The notes below the pieces were generated by a model. The model did not search any database and was not told the DNA's origin. It saw nothing but the letters and a program-made list of their open reading frames with translations. The position numbers and the translations under genes were made by a program. From Clostridia bacterium (lineage in GTDB: Bacteria; Bacillota; Clostridia; Oscillospirales; Acutalibacteraceae): 64,000 bases of DNA. Below, piece after piece: positions 21,781 to 30,143 of this stretch. Each line of letters begins with the position of its first letter. Positions within the stretch are counted from its first letter, which is position 1. Location: positions 62,001-126,000 of the forward strand of contig JAFSCE010000020.1 of assembly GCA_017436915.1 (NCBI GenBank). Reading direction: 5' to 3'.

Positions 21781-24025
21781 ATAATAAGGTCATTTGCTCA
21801 CCGACGTCCTCGGCAAGCGGTGTGGCGCCCGCGGCAGGCAAGGATTTGGTGCGATAACGCGCCGCTTTGACCGACATGGAATCTTCAAACGGGACGACCT
21901 CGTTCAAACGGTGTTGCCCCTTGAGCGTCATCGCCTGCACACCCTGCGTATCGCGGGTGGTTTTGGGTGCGATGGCACCGGTATGCACGACAAGCCGTCT
22001 GCCCGACGTAGAGATCAACATAAATTCGCGGTCTTCTTCGATGTGGAACATCGCGACCAGCGGGGATTTGACCGAATACGCGGCAATCAGCTTGCGGCGA
22101 TTGGTTTTGGTGGCATAGGACGCCATATCCACTTTCGCGACCTTGCCGTTTTCAAAGAAGAACAGCATATAGCCGGTGTATTTTTCGGTAACGACCATGC
22201 GGTACGCATTTTCACCGTCGTCAAAGCCGAGCTTGGCACCCACGAAATCGCCCATGGCGCTTGCCTTGGTATCACCGAAATCAGCGGCCTTGGATTTATA
22301 CACCGTTCCCGCATCACTGAAAAAGAGCAGTTCCATGCGGTTGGTTGTTTCCACCGTTTGGGCAATACTGTCGCCCTCTTTGAGACGGTGTTCGCCGCTC
22401 ATGCGCAGCGACTGCGGGGTGATCTTTTTGAAATAGCCGCCCGCCGTGAAGAACAAGGTGCACGGATAATCGGGGACGAGTTCCTCCGCCGCTTCCTTTT
22501 CTTCCTTGAGATCGCTGGCATAAATCAGCGTCGTTTTGCGCGGCTGGCCGTATTTTTTGGCGACCGCTTTCAGTTCCTCAATGATGATGGTCTTCACGCG
22601 GCTGCGGCTGTTTAAGATCGCTTCGAGATCCTCAACCTCCGCTTCCAGACGCTCGACTTCATCCAACCGTTTTAAAATATACTCGCGGTTTAAGTGGCGC
22701 AGTTTGATCTCCGCCACGTATTCCGCTTGGATCTCATCAATGCCGAAGCCGATCATGAGGTTCGGTACGACTTCCGCCTCTTCTTCCGTTTCGCGCACGA
22801 TGCGAACGGCTTTATCAATGTCTAACAAGATCTTTTGCAAACCGCGTAACAGGTGCAGTTTTTCCTTGGCGCGGTTTAAGTCAAATACCACGCGGCGGCG
22901 GACACATTCGATACGGAATGCCGTCCATTCCTCCAAAAGGGCGCGCACGCCGAGCACCTGCGGGACACCCGCGATGAGGACGTTGAAGTTGCAGCCGAAC
23001 GAATCCTCCAGCGGGGTGGCGGCATAGAGTTTCGCCATGACTTTTTCGGGATCGGTACCGCGTTTTAGGTCGATGGTGATCTTCAGACCGTTCAAATCGG
23101 TTTCGTTACGGATATCGTTAACTTCACGCACCTTGCCCGCCTTGACGAGTTCGGTCACCTTGGCGACGATCGCTTCCACCGTGGTGGAATACGGGATCTG
23201 CGTGACATCGATGCAGTTGTTGGATTTATCGTAGTTATACACCGCGCGCACGCGCACACTGCCGCGGCCGGTGTTGTAGATCTTCTCGAGTTCGTCGCGA
23301 TTATAAATGAGTTGCCCACCGCTCGGGAAATCCGGCGCTTGCAGGGTGGAAAGAATATCGTGCTCGGAATCTTTCATGAGCGCAATGGCAGTTTCGCACA
23401 CTTCACTCAAATTAAACGAGCAGATATTGCTCGCCATGCCGACCGCGATACCGAGGTTATTGTTAACGAGGATGGACGGGAACGTCACGGGTAACAGCGA
23501 CGGCTCTTTCATGGTGTTATCGTAGTTATCGACGAAATCCACCGTTTCTTTGTCAATATCGCGGAAGAGTTCCCCCGCGATGGGAGCGAGCTTCGCTTCG
23601 GTATAACGCGAGGCGGCACATTCGATATCCGACGAATACGCTTTACCGAAGTTACCTTTGGATTCCACAAACGGATGGAGAAGCGATTCGTTACCGCGGG
23701 ACAGACGCACCATGGTGTCGTAAATGGCGGCGTCACCGTGGGGGTTTAAGCGCATGGTCTGACCCGCGATGTTCGCGGATTTCACCAGCGAGCCGTTTAA
23801 CAACCCCATTTTATACATGGTATATAACAGTTTGCGGTGGGACGGCTTAAAACCGTCGATCTCCGGAATGGCACGGGACATGATAACGCTCATGGTATAC
23901 GGCATGTAGTTTTCAAGGAGCGTGTCGGTAATGGGCTGTTGTTCCACTTCACCCGCGCCCGCAATGTGCGCATTGGACGGCAGACCGTTTTCCAATTGTT
24001 CGGGTTCTTTTTTCTTTTTCGCCAT
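21779..24025 (-). CDS. parC: Type IIA topoisomerase subunit A (ParC-like)
   Basis: 748 residues. The breakage-reunion domain begins YMPYTMSVIMSRAIPEIDGFKPSHRKLLY and carries the catalytic tyrosine in AASRYTEAKL (residues about 128-137). A coiled-coil gate (EVERLEAEVEDLEAIL) and a beta-pinwheel C-terminus (residues about 490-740) follow. The GyrA box QRRGGKG is not present, which favours a topoisomerase IV-type decatenase over gyrase. The partner B subunit gene lies 17 bp upstream in the same transcript. Sequence is diverged from ParC of Bacilli, so the symbol is functional shorthand. Confidence 0.88.
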   Translation of the reverse strand: MAKKKKEPEQLENGLPSNAHIAGAGEVEQQPITDTLLENYMPYTMSVIMSRAIPEIDGFKPSHRKLLYTMYKMGLLNGSLVKSANIAGQTMRLNPHGDAAIYDTMVRLSRGNESLLHPFVESKGNFGKAYSSDIECAASRYTEAKLAPIAGELFRDIDKETVDFVDNYDNTMKEPSLLPVTFPSILVNNNLGIAVGMASNICSFNLSEVCETAIALMKDSEHDILSTLQAPDFPSGGQLIYNRDELEKIYNTGRGSVRVRAVYNYDKSNNCIDVTQIPYSTTVEAIVAKVTELVKAGKVREVNDIRNETDLNGLKITIDLKRGTDPEKVMAKLYAATPLEDSFGCNFNVLIAGVPQVLGVRALLEEWTAFRIECVRRRVVFDLNRAKEKLHLLRGLQKILLDIDKAVRIVRETEEEAEVVPNLMIGFGIDEIQAEYVAEIKLRHLNREYILKRLDEVERLEAEVEDLEAILNSRSRVKTIIIEELKAVAKKYGQPRKTTLIYASDLKEEKEAAEELVPDYPCTLFFTAGGYFKKITPQSLRMSGEHRLKEGDSIAQTVETTNRMELLFFSDAGTVYKSKAADFGDTKASAMGDFVGAKLGFDDGENAYRMVVTEKYTGYMLFFFENGKVAKVDMASYATKTNRRKLIAAYSVKSPLVAMFHIEEDREFMLISTSGRRLVVHTGAIAPKTTRDTQGVQAMTLKGQHRLNEVVPFEDSMSVKAARYRTKSLPAAGATPLAEDVGEQMTLL

Positions 24026-24042
24026 TTGTCATGTCCCTCCTC

Positions 24043-26025
24043 TCATTCGAGATCTAACATATCCAGATATTCCGCGCCGTGTTCCGCAATCATGCGTTTG
24101 CGGCCGTCCAGGTCGTCGCCAAGCAGTACGTCGAACAACTCGGCGGTCTTTTCCACGTCGCAGGGGTTAACCTTAATAAGTCGGCGCGTCGGCGGGTTCA
24201 TGGTGGTGAGCGACATCATCTTCGGCTCGTTTTCACCAAGTCCCTTGGAGCGCTGAATGGTGTATTTGGTATTCCCGATCTCGTCCAAGATCTCCGCCTT
24301 TTCGCGGTCGTTGTACGCAAAATAGGTGTCGGTCTTGGTGTTGATCTCATAAAGCGGGGTTTCCGCAATGTACACGTACCCTTGCTCGATCAGCGTGGGA
24401 GTCAGGCGATACAGCATCGCGAGAATCAGCGTGCGGATCTGGAAACCATCCACGTCGGCATCGGTACAGATAATGATCTTGGAAAAGCGCAGTGCGGATA
24501 TGTCGAAGGTCGCCAAATTCTTGTTGGATTTGGATTTGACCTCCACACCGCAGCCCATGACCTTTAAGAGATTGACGATGATCTCACTCTTGAAGATCTT
24601 ATCGAATTCCGCTTTTAAGCAGTTTAAGATCTTACCGCGCACGGGGATGACCGCTTGGAATTCCGAGTTGCGCGCCTGAATACACGCGCCCATAGCGGAT
24701 TTACCCTCCACGATGAACAGCTCACGCTGGGTAACGTCGCGGGTTCGGCAATCCACAAAGCCCGGCACGCGGGAAGCAAGATCGTTGCCCGACTGCAGCG
24801 TCTTTTTTAAGTTCAGACGCGTGGTTTCTGCTTTTTCGCGGCTGCGTTTGTTGACGAGCACCTGATCGCACAGACGATCGGCATCCGCCTTGTTCTCTAA
24901 GAAATACGCTTCCAGGCGATCCTTCAAGAATTTGGTCATCGCCTCTTGAATAAAGGTGTTGGTGATCGCTTTTTTGGTTTGGTTTTCGTACGACGTCTGC
25001 GTGGAGAACGACGAGGACACCAGCACCAAACAATCCTGCACGTCCTGGAACGTGATCTTGCTTTCATTCTTTAAATACTTACCGTTTTGCTTCAAATACG
25101 CATCAATCTGCGACACGAATGCTGAGCGCACCGCTTTTTCAGGCGCGCCGCCGTGCTCCAGCCAGCTGGAGTTGTGGTAGTATTCCAAGAGATTGACTTT
25201 GTTGGACACGCACATGGCGACGTTGAACTTGACCTTGTATTCGGGCTTGTCCTCACGGTCGCGACCACGGCGCTCGGCGGTCCAGACCTGTACGTCAGTC
25301 ATGGTGTTCTCGCCGACGAGCTCGGTTACGTAATCCGCAATACCGTTTTGGTACACGAATTCTTTTGTTTCAAAGCTTCTGCCCTTTTGGTCACGCAACA
25401 CGAACAACAGATTCGGGTTGACGATGGCTTGACGCTTGATGATGTCCTCGAAATACGACAGCGGGACCGCCGTATCGGTAAACACCTCGCGGTCGGGCAT
25501 CCAACGAATGGTAGTACCCGTATCGCGCTTCGCATACGGCTCTTTTTGAAGACCGCCGACATTCTCGCCCTTTTCAAAATGCAGGGTGTACTTAAAGCCG
25601 TCGCGGCGCACCTCCACATCCATGTACGCGGAGGAATACTGCGTGGCGCACGCACCCAGACCGTTTAAGCCGAGAGAAAACTCATAGTTTTCGCCGCTGT
25701 TGGTGTTGTATTTACCGCCCGCGTACAACTCACAGAACACGAGTTCCCAGTTATAGCGGTTTTCTTTTTGGTTGAAATCCACGGGGATGCCGCGACCGAA
25801 GTCCTGCACCTCGATGGAGCCATCCTCATACCGCGTGGTGATGATCTTATTACCGTGGCCCTCGCGCGCTTCGTCGATGGAGTTGGAAAGGATCTCAAAC
25901 ACCGCGTGCTGACAGCCCTCCAACCCATCCGAGCCGAAGATGACCGCCGGGCGTTTGCGCACGCGGTCCGCCCCTTTGAGCGAGGATATACTTTCGTTAT
26001 CGTAGTTTGGCTTTTTGGTGGCCAT
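24043..26025 (-). CDS. parE: Type IIA topoisomerase subunit B (ParE-like)
   Basis: 660 residues: GHKL ATPase with VRKRPAVIFGSDGLEGCQHAVFEILSNSIDEA (ATP/Mg Asn), DFGRGIPV, and GLNGLGA; transducer domain; TOPRIM with IVEGKSA (Glu) and TDADVDG (DxD); then the C-terminal PLYEI segment. It hydrolyses ATP to power strand passage by the A subunit encoded next. ATG at 26025 lies after GAAGGAG; the ATG at 26040 is inside that site. RPAVIFGSDG differs from the usual RPGMYIGS, a sign of the diverged clostridial subgroup. Confidence 0.9.
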   Translation of the reverse strand: MATKKPNYDNESISSLKGADRVRKRPAVIFGSDGLEGCQHAVFEILSNSIDEAREGHGNKIITTRYEDGSIEVQDFGRGIPVDFNQKENRYNWELVFCELYAGGKYNTNSGENYEFSLGLNGLGACATQYSSAYMDVEVRRDGFKYTLHFEKGENVGGLQKEPYAKRDTGTTIRWMPDREVFTDTAVPLSYFEDIIKRQAIVNPNLLFVLRDQKGRSFETKEFVYQNGIADYVTELVGENTMTDVQVWTAERRGRDREDKPEYKVKFNVAMCVSNKVNLLEYYHNSSWLEHGGAPEKAVRSAFVSQIDAYLKQNGKYLKNESKITFQDVQDCLVLVSSSFSTQTSYENQTKKAITNTFIQEAMTKFLKDRLEAYFLENKADADRLCDQVLVNKRSREKAETTRLNLKKTLQSGNDLASRVPGFVDCRTRDVTQRELFIVEGKSAMGACIQARNSEFQAVIPVRGKILNCLKAEFDKIFKSEIIVNLLKVMGCGVEVKSKSNKNLATFDISALRFSKIIICTDADVDGFQIRTLILAMLYRLTPTLIEQGYVYIAETPLYEINTKTDTYFAYNDREKAEILDEIGNTKYTIQRSKGLGENEPKMMSLTTMNPPTRRLIKVNPCDVEKTAELFDVLLGDDLDGRKRMIAEHGAEYLDMLDLE

Positions 26026-26043
26026 AGTGTTCTCCTTCAAAAT

Positions 26044-26092
26044 ATAGAGTCATATATACTCTATTTTATACCATATATAGGGGCTTCGTCAA
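26044..26092 (-). promoter_or_regulatory. parE promoter with downstream palindrome
   Basis: Minus strand TTGACG (26087-26092), 16 bp, TATAAA (26065-26070). Immediately after the -10 lies ATAGAGT-CATATAT-ACTCTAT (26044-26064), a 7-bp inverted repeat over the predicted start that may be an operator. Confidence 0.65.
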
Positions 26093-26117
26093 GTTTGAAA
26101 TTTTCTAAAAATTTTCA

Positions 26118-26146
26118 TGGACTCTTGTCGCTTTTCGTTGTATAAT
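26118..26146 (+). promoter_or_regulatory. Promoter of the NAGPA-LysR unit
   Basis: TGGACT (26118-26123), 17 bp, perfect TATAAT (26141-26146). Confidence 0.65.
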
Positions 26147-26176
26147 GGTTGAGTTAGATGAAAGGAGGTGTGGACG

Positions 26177-27187
26177 ATGGCCGGTATGACCTTGGAAGAA
26201 CGCATTGAAGAATTGGCAGAGCAAGAGCGCCTTTTGCAGGCGGAACGCAAACAGCGCCGTCGTCGCACACCACGGTGGTTGCCCGCCGTACTGGATATTG
26301 CTGTTGCAGGCGTGCTGCTGTGCACGTTTGCGCTGTTCCATCACGTGATCCCGTTTTCGGCAGACATCACCGAGCCGATCGTCCCGCCCGTTACCGACGA
26401 CCAACCGGTAACGCCGGAGGAAAACAGCATTAAAGCGCCCTTCACCGCCGAAGTGGTGAAAACCGAAACGTCCTATTCAAGCCCGAACATCGCCATCACG
26501 GTGGAAAAATGCACCAAAGGCGAGGGGAACACACTCGTCACCTATTACGTCGCCGACGTGCGGCTCAACAACATCGAGTGTTTCCGCACCGCATTTGCGA
26601 AGGATAAGTTTGGCAAAAACATCAAGGAGGACGTGCTGCCGCTCGCCGAGCGTCACGGTGCCATCCTTGCCACGGCGGGTGATTATTACGGCATGAACGC
26701 CACCCGCACCGTTATTCGCAACGGCACGTTGTACCGTCAGTCCAACCTGGATGGGGACGTGTGCGTGTTGTACCGCGACGGGTCGATGAAGATCTTTTAC
26801 GACCGCGAACCCTTTGATGCCGCCGCTGAAATGGAAAACGGTGCGTGGCAAGCGTGGAGCTTCGGCCCCTCGCTCTTCAAAAAAGATGGCTCGCCCATCA
26901 CCTCGTACGGCGGGTATCTTGCCAAAGCGCATCCGCGCTGTGCCATCGGCTATTACGAGCCGGGGCATTATGCGTTTGTCGTAGTGGACGGTCGCGCTGA
27001 CGGCTATTCGCAAGGGCTCACAATGGTGGAATTCGCCAATCTCATGAAAGAACTCGGCTGTGCCGCCGCGTATAACTTGGACGGCGGGCAGACCGCGCAG
27101 ATGGCGTTCGACGGTGCCATGGTGAATCAGCCGTATCAAGGCGGCCGCGTTGTCAGCGATATTCTGTATATCGGAGAGGTGGAATAA
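26177..27187 (+). CDS. Membrane-anchored phosphodiester glycosidase (NAGPA domain) protein
   Basis: 336 residues. A cytoplasmic N-terminal helix rich in Glu/Arg (EERIEELAEQERLLQAERKQRRRR) is followed by one TM segment (about 37-58), a Thr/Pro-rich linker and an extracellular NAGPA (DUF2233) domain from about residue 95: AGDYYGMNATRTVIRNGTLYR, FGPSLFKKDG, CAIGYYEPGHYAFVVVDGR and AAYNLDGGQTAQMAFDG. The family cleaves phosphodiester-linked sugars; bacterial members are associated with exopolysaccharides and wall polymers. Start 26177 follows AAAGGAGG by 8 nt. First gene of a three-gene run ending in a LysR regulator. Confidence 0.85.
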   Translation: MAGMTLEERIEELAEQERLLQAERKQRRRRTPRWLPAVLDIAVAGVLLCTFALFHHVIPFSADITEPIVPPVTDDQPVTPEENSIKAPFTAEVVKTETSYSSPNIAITVEKCTKGEGNTLVTYYVADVRLNNIECFRTAFAKDKFGKNIKEDVLPLAERHGAILATAGDYYGMNATRTVIRNGTLYRQSNLDGDVCVLYRDGSMKIFYDREPFDAAAEMENGAWQAWSFGPSLFKKDGSPITSYGGYLAKAHPRCAIGYYEPGHYAFVVVDGRADGYSQGLTMVEFANLMKELGCAAAYNLDGGQTAQMAFDGAMVNQPYQGGRVVSDILYIGEVE

Positions 27188-27189
27188 CT

Positions 27190-27387
27190 ATGAAAAGACT
27201 TCCCCGTATATTAGCGCATGCCGCGATCGTTCTGATACTGGTATTGTTGACACTTCTTGTGTTTGATTATTTTAATCCGTCGATGGATTTTATCAACAAC
27301 GCCATGACGAAGGTCATGATCGGCGTGTTGTGCGCGTTATCCTTCCTTAACGCATATTTGGTGTTGATCGCAACCAAAAGGAAATAA
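27190..27387 (+). CDS. Small two-TM membrane protein
   Basis: 65 residues that I do not recognise: helix one about 9-27 (LAHAAIVLILVLLTLLVFDYF), a short polar loop, and helix two about 38-60, with a lysine-rich C-terminus. Starts 2 bp after the NAGPA gene and ends 12 bp before the LysR gene, so it is co-transcribed. Confidence 0.65.
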   Translation: MKRLPRILAHAAIVLILVLLTLLVFDYFNPSMDFINNAMTKVMIGVLCALSFLNAYLVLIATKRK

Positions 27388-27399
27388 CGAGGTGATGGT

Positions 27400-28287
27400 A
27401 TGAACCGTCGTCAATGGGAATATGCCGTAAAGCTCGCCGAGGTGCGGAGTTTTTCGCAGTTGAGCCACGAACTGAATATCACGCAGCCCGCCTTAAGTAA
27501 GCAGATCGGGGCGCTTGAGCAGGAACTGGGGGTCAAGTTGTTTGACCGCAGCGTCACCCCTTTGACGCTCACCCCCGCCGGTGCGTATTTTATTGAGGAA
27601 GCAAAACATCTGGTGTATGAAGAAGATCGGCTTTTACGCACACTCGAGCAATTCAAGTCGGGTGAAGCGGGGCGGCTGACCATCGGTGTGTCGCCGTTTC
27701 GGTGTATGTACTTAATGCCGAAGATCGTCAAAGCCATTCGGGACAAATTTCCCCACGTACAAATCGTTCTGCACGAGGACGACAGTACGGCACTTCGCCG
27801 CGATATGGCGGACGGCAAGTTTGATTTGGCTATTTTAAATTTACCCGTAGACGAGTCGGTGCTGGATGCGATTCCCATGGAAGACGAACCGCTGGTGCTC
27901 GCCGTGCCGAACGAAATGGCCGAATCTCTGCCGTCGACTGAAAACGAGATCGATCTTGCCGATTGCAAGGATCTGCCGTTTGTGGTGGTGGCAAAAGGGC
28001 AGGAAATGCGCGAATTGTTTGACAAAGTCTGTGTCGCGAAGGGCTTCCAGCCGCACATTGCCGCCGAAGTGGCGGGCGGTATTACCTCTGCCTGCGCGTT
28101 AGCTTGTGGCGGAATCGGCGCTACGCTGTTGCCCCTTTTACTTGCGAACGAGGAAGCTGCGTTACACAACGTCACCTTGTTTACCGTGAAAGACTGTGCC
28201 TATATACGTCGCCCGGCAGTGGTAACACGGCACGGACAATATCTTTCGGATTACGCAAAATACGCCATACAATTGTTAACGACCTAA
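27400..28287 (+). CDS. LysR-family transcriptional regulator
   Basis: 295 residues: N-terminal winged helix (SFSQLSHELNITQPALSKQIGALEQELGVKLFDR) and a periplasmic-binding-like effector domain from about 90. LysR proteins bind inverted repeats near their targets and respond to a small ligand. It is convergent with the DctM-like transporter genes, which have inverted repeats in their leader, so these are candidate targets. ACGAGGTGATGGT precedes the ATG. Confidence 0.93.
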   Translation: MNRRQWEYAVKLAEVRSFSQLSHELNITQPALSKQIGALEQELGVKLFDRSVTPLTLTPAGAYFIEEAKHLVYEEDRLLRTLEQFKSGEAGRLTIGVSPFRCMYLMPKIVKAIRDKFPHVQIVLHEDDSTALRRDMADGKFDLAILNLPVDESVLDAIPMEDEPLVLAVPNEMAESLPSTENEIDLADCKDLPFVVVAKGQEMRELFDKVCVAKGFQPHIAAEVAGGITSACALACGGIGATLLPLLLANEEAALHNVTLFTVKDCAYIRRPAVVTRHGQYLSDYAKYAIQLLTT

Positions 28288-28318
28288 AAAAGCCGCCCTG
28301 CACAGCAGGGCGGCTTTT
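28287..28318. terminator. Bidirectional terminator
   Basis: 11-bp stem AGCCGCCCTGC/GCAGGGCGGCT (28291-28315) with an ACA loop and T tails on both strands (TTTTT on minus). Confidence 0.82.
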
Positions 28319-28319
28319 G

Positions 28320-28610
28320 TTATTTTTCGGTTTCATCCGGCGTGGGATCAGCGCTGACCTTTTTTACTGACAAGGCCTCTAATTTGCCGACATACATAGC
28401 AATCAAACCAATCACCAAGGCGATCGAACCGACGATGATCACCCACGGATAATATTGTTTGCTCAAAAAGACCGCCATGCTCTCCCCCGCATCGCCACCG
28501 ATGATGATCGCAACCAAAAAGGGAATAAGCGGTAAAAAACCCGCAAAGAACGAAGCAGACATCAAAATACCGTAAAGGGTATTGAGTACTTTGTAAATTT
28601 TTTGACGCAC
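28320..28610 (-). CDS. Small membrane partner of the DctM-like transporter
   Basis: 96 residues from a GTG start at 28610 (AAGGAGGG 7 nt upstream). Two hydrophobic segments (about 11-38 and 55-75) and a charged C-terminal tail (KKVSADPTPDETEK). It follows the DctM-like gene by 13 bp. In TRAP transporters the small DctQ subunit has four TMs and about 160 residues; this protein is half that, so it may be a reduced accessory subunit. No family recognised. Confidence 0.65.
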   Translation of the reverse strand: MRQKIYKVLNTLYGILMSASFFAGFLPLIPFLVAIIIGGDAGESMAVFLSKQYYPWVIIVGSIALVIGLIAMYVGKLEALSVKKVSADPTPDETEK

Positions 28611-28623
28611 GTTTATTCCCTCC

Positions 28624-29988
28624 TTAACCGATCAAGCCCCAAACGGGTAACCATTCCAGCAGGATCACAACCGACAACAAGTAGTGTAACACGACCCAAA
28701 CGGCGCAATTCAAAAGCGTGGGTTTGAGTTCCGATTGCGCAATGCCCATGCCGGTATACACACACGCACAATACGGCGGCGTAACGCCGTGCATGGCACC
28801 GCAAATGCAAGGCAGCATACCTGCCGCCAACATCGGGTTGCCACCGGCAGCCGCCATAACGGCAATGATGATACCGCCAAAGATCTTAACCTGTGTCGAA
28901 CCCGGCAACAGCATGCCGAGAATGGCGGTAAACAGCGGCAAGACGATGGCGAGTACCCAGTGCGGTAAGCTCATACCGCTGATAAACGCACCGATCGCCG
29001 CCTCGACGTTCAAATCAACGAACACGTTACTCACGAAATACGCAAACAACACGAGTGACGCGGTGGGCACAACTTTAAGCATGCCGTCGCGAATGGCTTT
29101 ACACATAGCCGGCAACGTCATTGTCTTTCTTGTTTCCTTGCCCGACAGCAATACGCCGACCAGTACAATGAGCGATGGAATGAACAGCAACAAGCTGTTG
29201 TTGAGTGCTTTGGTACCGTCAACACCTAAACGCGATACAAAAAAGGATTCGAACTCGCTCGTCAAAAGGAACGGCACGAACACGATGATCGGCAAAAATA
29301 CCGCTTTCCAGCCGTGTTTTAGTGACTGGCGAAAGCTCGGAAGATCCTCTTTTTTCATCGGCTTGACTTTATAATGACGGCACATGAAATACAAGGTGAG
29401 GATGCGTTGCAAAACAAACCATAACGCAACACCCCACAACAGCATCCAATATTGGGACATTGTGTAGGTGTTGGGATACAACGTATCCAGTGCTGCAAAC
29501 GCGATTGCGATCATGCCCGCAGGCGGGATCATGTTACCCATCGTGCTCGCATGCGCCTCCACGTTGGCGGCAAGATGCGGCGGGAATCCCGAACGAATCA
29601 TCGCGGGAATGGTAAACACGCCCGTGGTCGCCACGTTACCGGGACCCGACCCCGAAAGCGAGCCCATATACGAACTGCCGATGATCGCCACAAAACCCGC
29701 TCCGCCGCGCAAACGACCGAAAATGGATAGAATAATGGCGATACAATCGTCAATAACGGTGGTTTTGGACAACAGCGCCGCCGAAATGATAAACACAAAA
29801 ATCACATATAACGTGGATTCTTGCAACGCCTCCCAAATATACGTACCGATATTCGCCCACGTTCCCGTGACCGCTACCAGTGCGATAAACGCCACTAACA
29901 TACACTCATACAAAGGACGCTTGAGAATTGAAAAACACACGATGGCCACCGCGAACACGACAGCTAAATACAACAGCTCAATCGGCAT
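28624..29988 (-). CDS. TRAP/DctM-like large permease
   Basis: 454 residues with about 11-12 TM segments and the DctM landmarks GSSYMGSLSGSGPGNVATTGVFTIPAMIRSG and GNMIPPAGMIAIAFAALD, the latter mirrored later by LPGSTQVKIFGGIIIAVMAAAGGNPMLAAGMLPCICGAMHGVTPPY. The IT-superfamily permease moves carboxylates or similar anions. No substrate-binding receptor (DctP) is present next to it. Start 29988 follows AAGGAGGGG. A consensus promoter and inverted repeats lie directly upstream. Confidence 0.85.
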   Translation of the reverse strand: MPIELLYLAVVFAVAIVCFSILKRPLYECMLVAFIALVAVTGTWANIGTYIWEALQESTLYVIFVFIISAALLSKTTVIDDCIAIILSIFGRLRGGAGFVAIIGSSYMGSLSGSGPGNVATTGVFTIPAMIRSGFPPHLAANVEAHASTMGNMIPPAGMIAIAFAALDTLYPNTYTMSQYWMLLWGVALWFVLQRILTLYFMCRHYKVKPMKKEDLPSFRQSLKHGWKAVFLPIIVFVPFLLTSEFESFFVSRLGVDGTKALNNSLLLFIPSLIVLVGVLLSGKETRKTMTLPAMCKAIRDGMLKVVPTASLVLFAYFVSNVFVDLNVEAAIGAFISGMSLPHWVLAIVLPLFTAILGMLLPGSTQVKIFGGIIIAVMAAAGGNPMLAAGMLPCICGAMHGVTPPYCACVYTGMGIAQSELKPTLLNCAVWVVLHYLLSVVILLEWLPVWGLIG

Positions 29989-30004
29989 ACCGTTCCCCTC
30001 CTTG

Positions 30005-30073
30005 TTATTCCTATTTTAGAATAATATCTATTCCTAATAAGTTATATTATAACCTGAATTTTCAAAATGTCAA
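30005..30073 (-). promoter_or_regulatory. Promoter and inverted repeat upstream of the DctM-like genes
   Basis: Minus strand perfect TTGACA (30068-30073), 16 bp, perfect TATAAT (30046-30051). Downstream lies the inverted repeat TTATTC-N8-GAATAA (30005-30024), and the segment ATTCCTA occurs twice (30007-30013 and 30030-30036). These are candidate sites for a regulator such as the nearby LysR protein. Confidence 0.75.
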
Positions 30074-30093
30074 GTATAATGATAGGCATTTGT

Positions 30094-30132
30094 AAAAAAA
30101 AAAGCGGATGAGCATATGCTCATCCGCTTTTT
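30094..30132 (-). terminator. Terminator of the giant surface protein gene / surface-glycan operon
   Basis: Perfect 17-bp palindromic stem from 30099 to 30132 with AGCGGATGAGCAT arms, followed on the minus strand by ten T. Confidence 0.88.
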
Positions 30133-30143
30133 GCGTGTTACGG

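Noticed and set aside
21779..26025. DNA gyrase (gyrA/gyrB)
   Set aside because: The A subunit lacks a recognisable GyrA box, and both proteins look like the diverged topoisomerase IV-type pair. Biochemistry would be needed for certainty.
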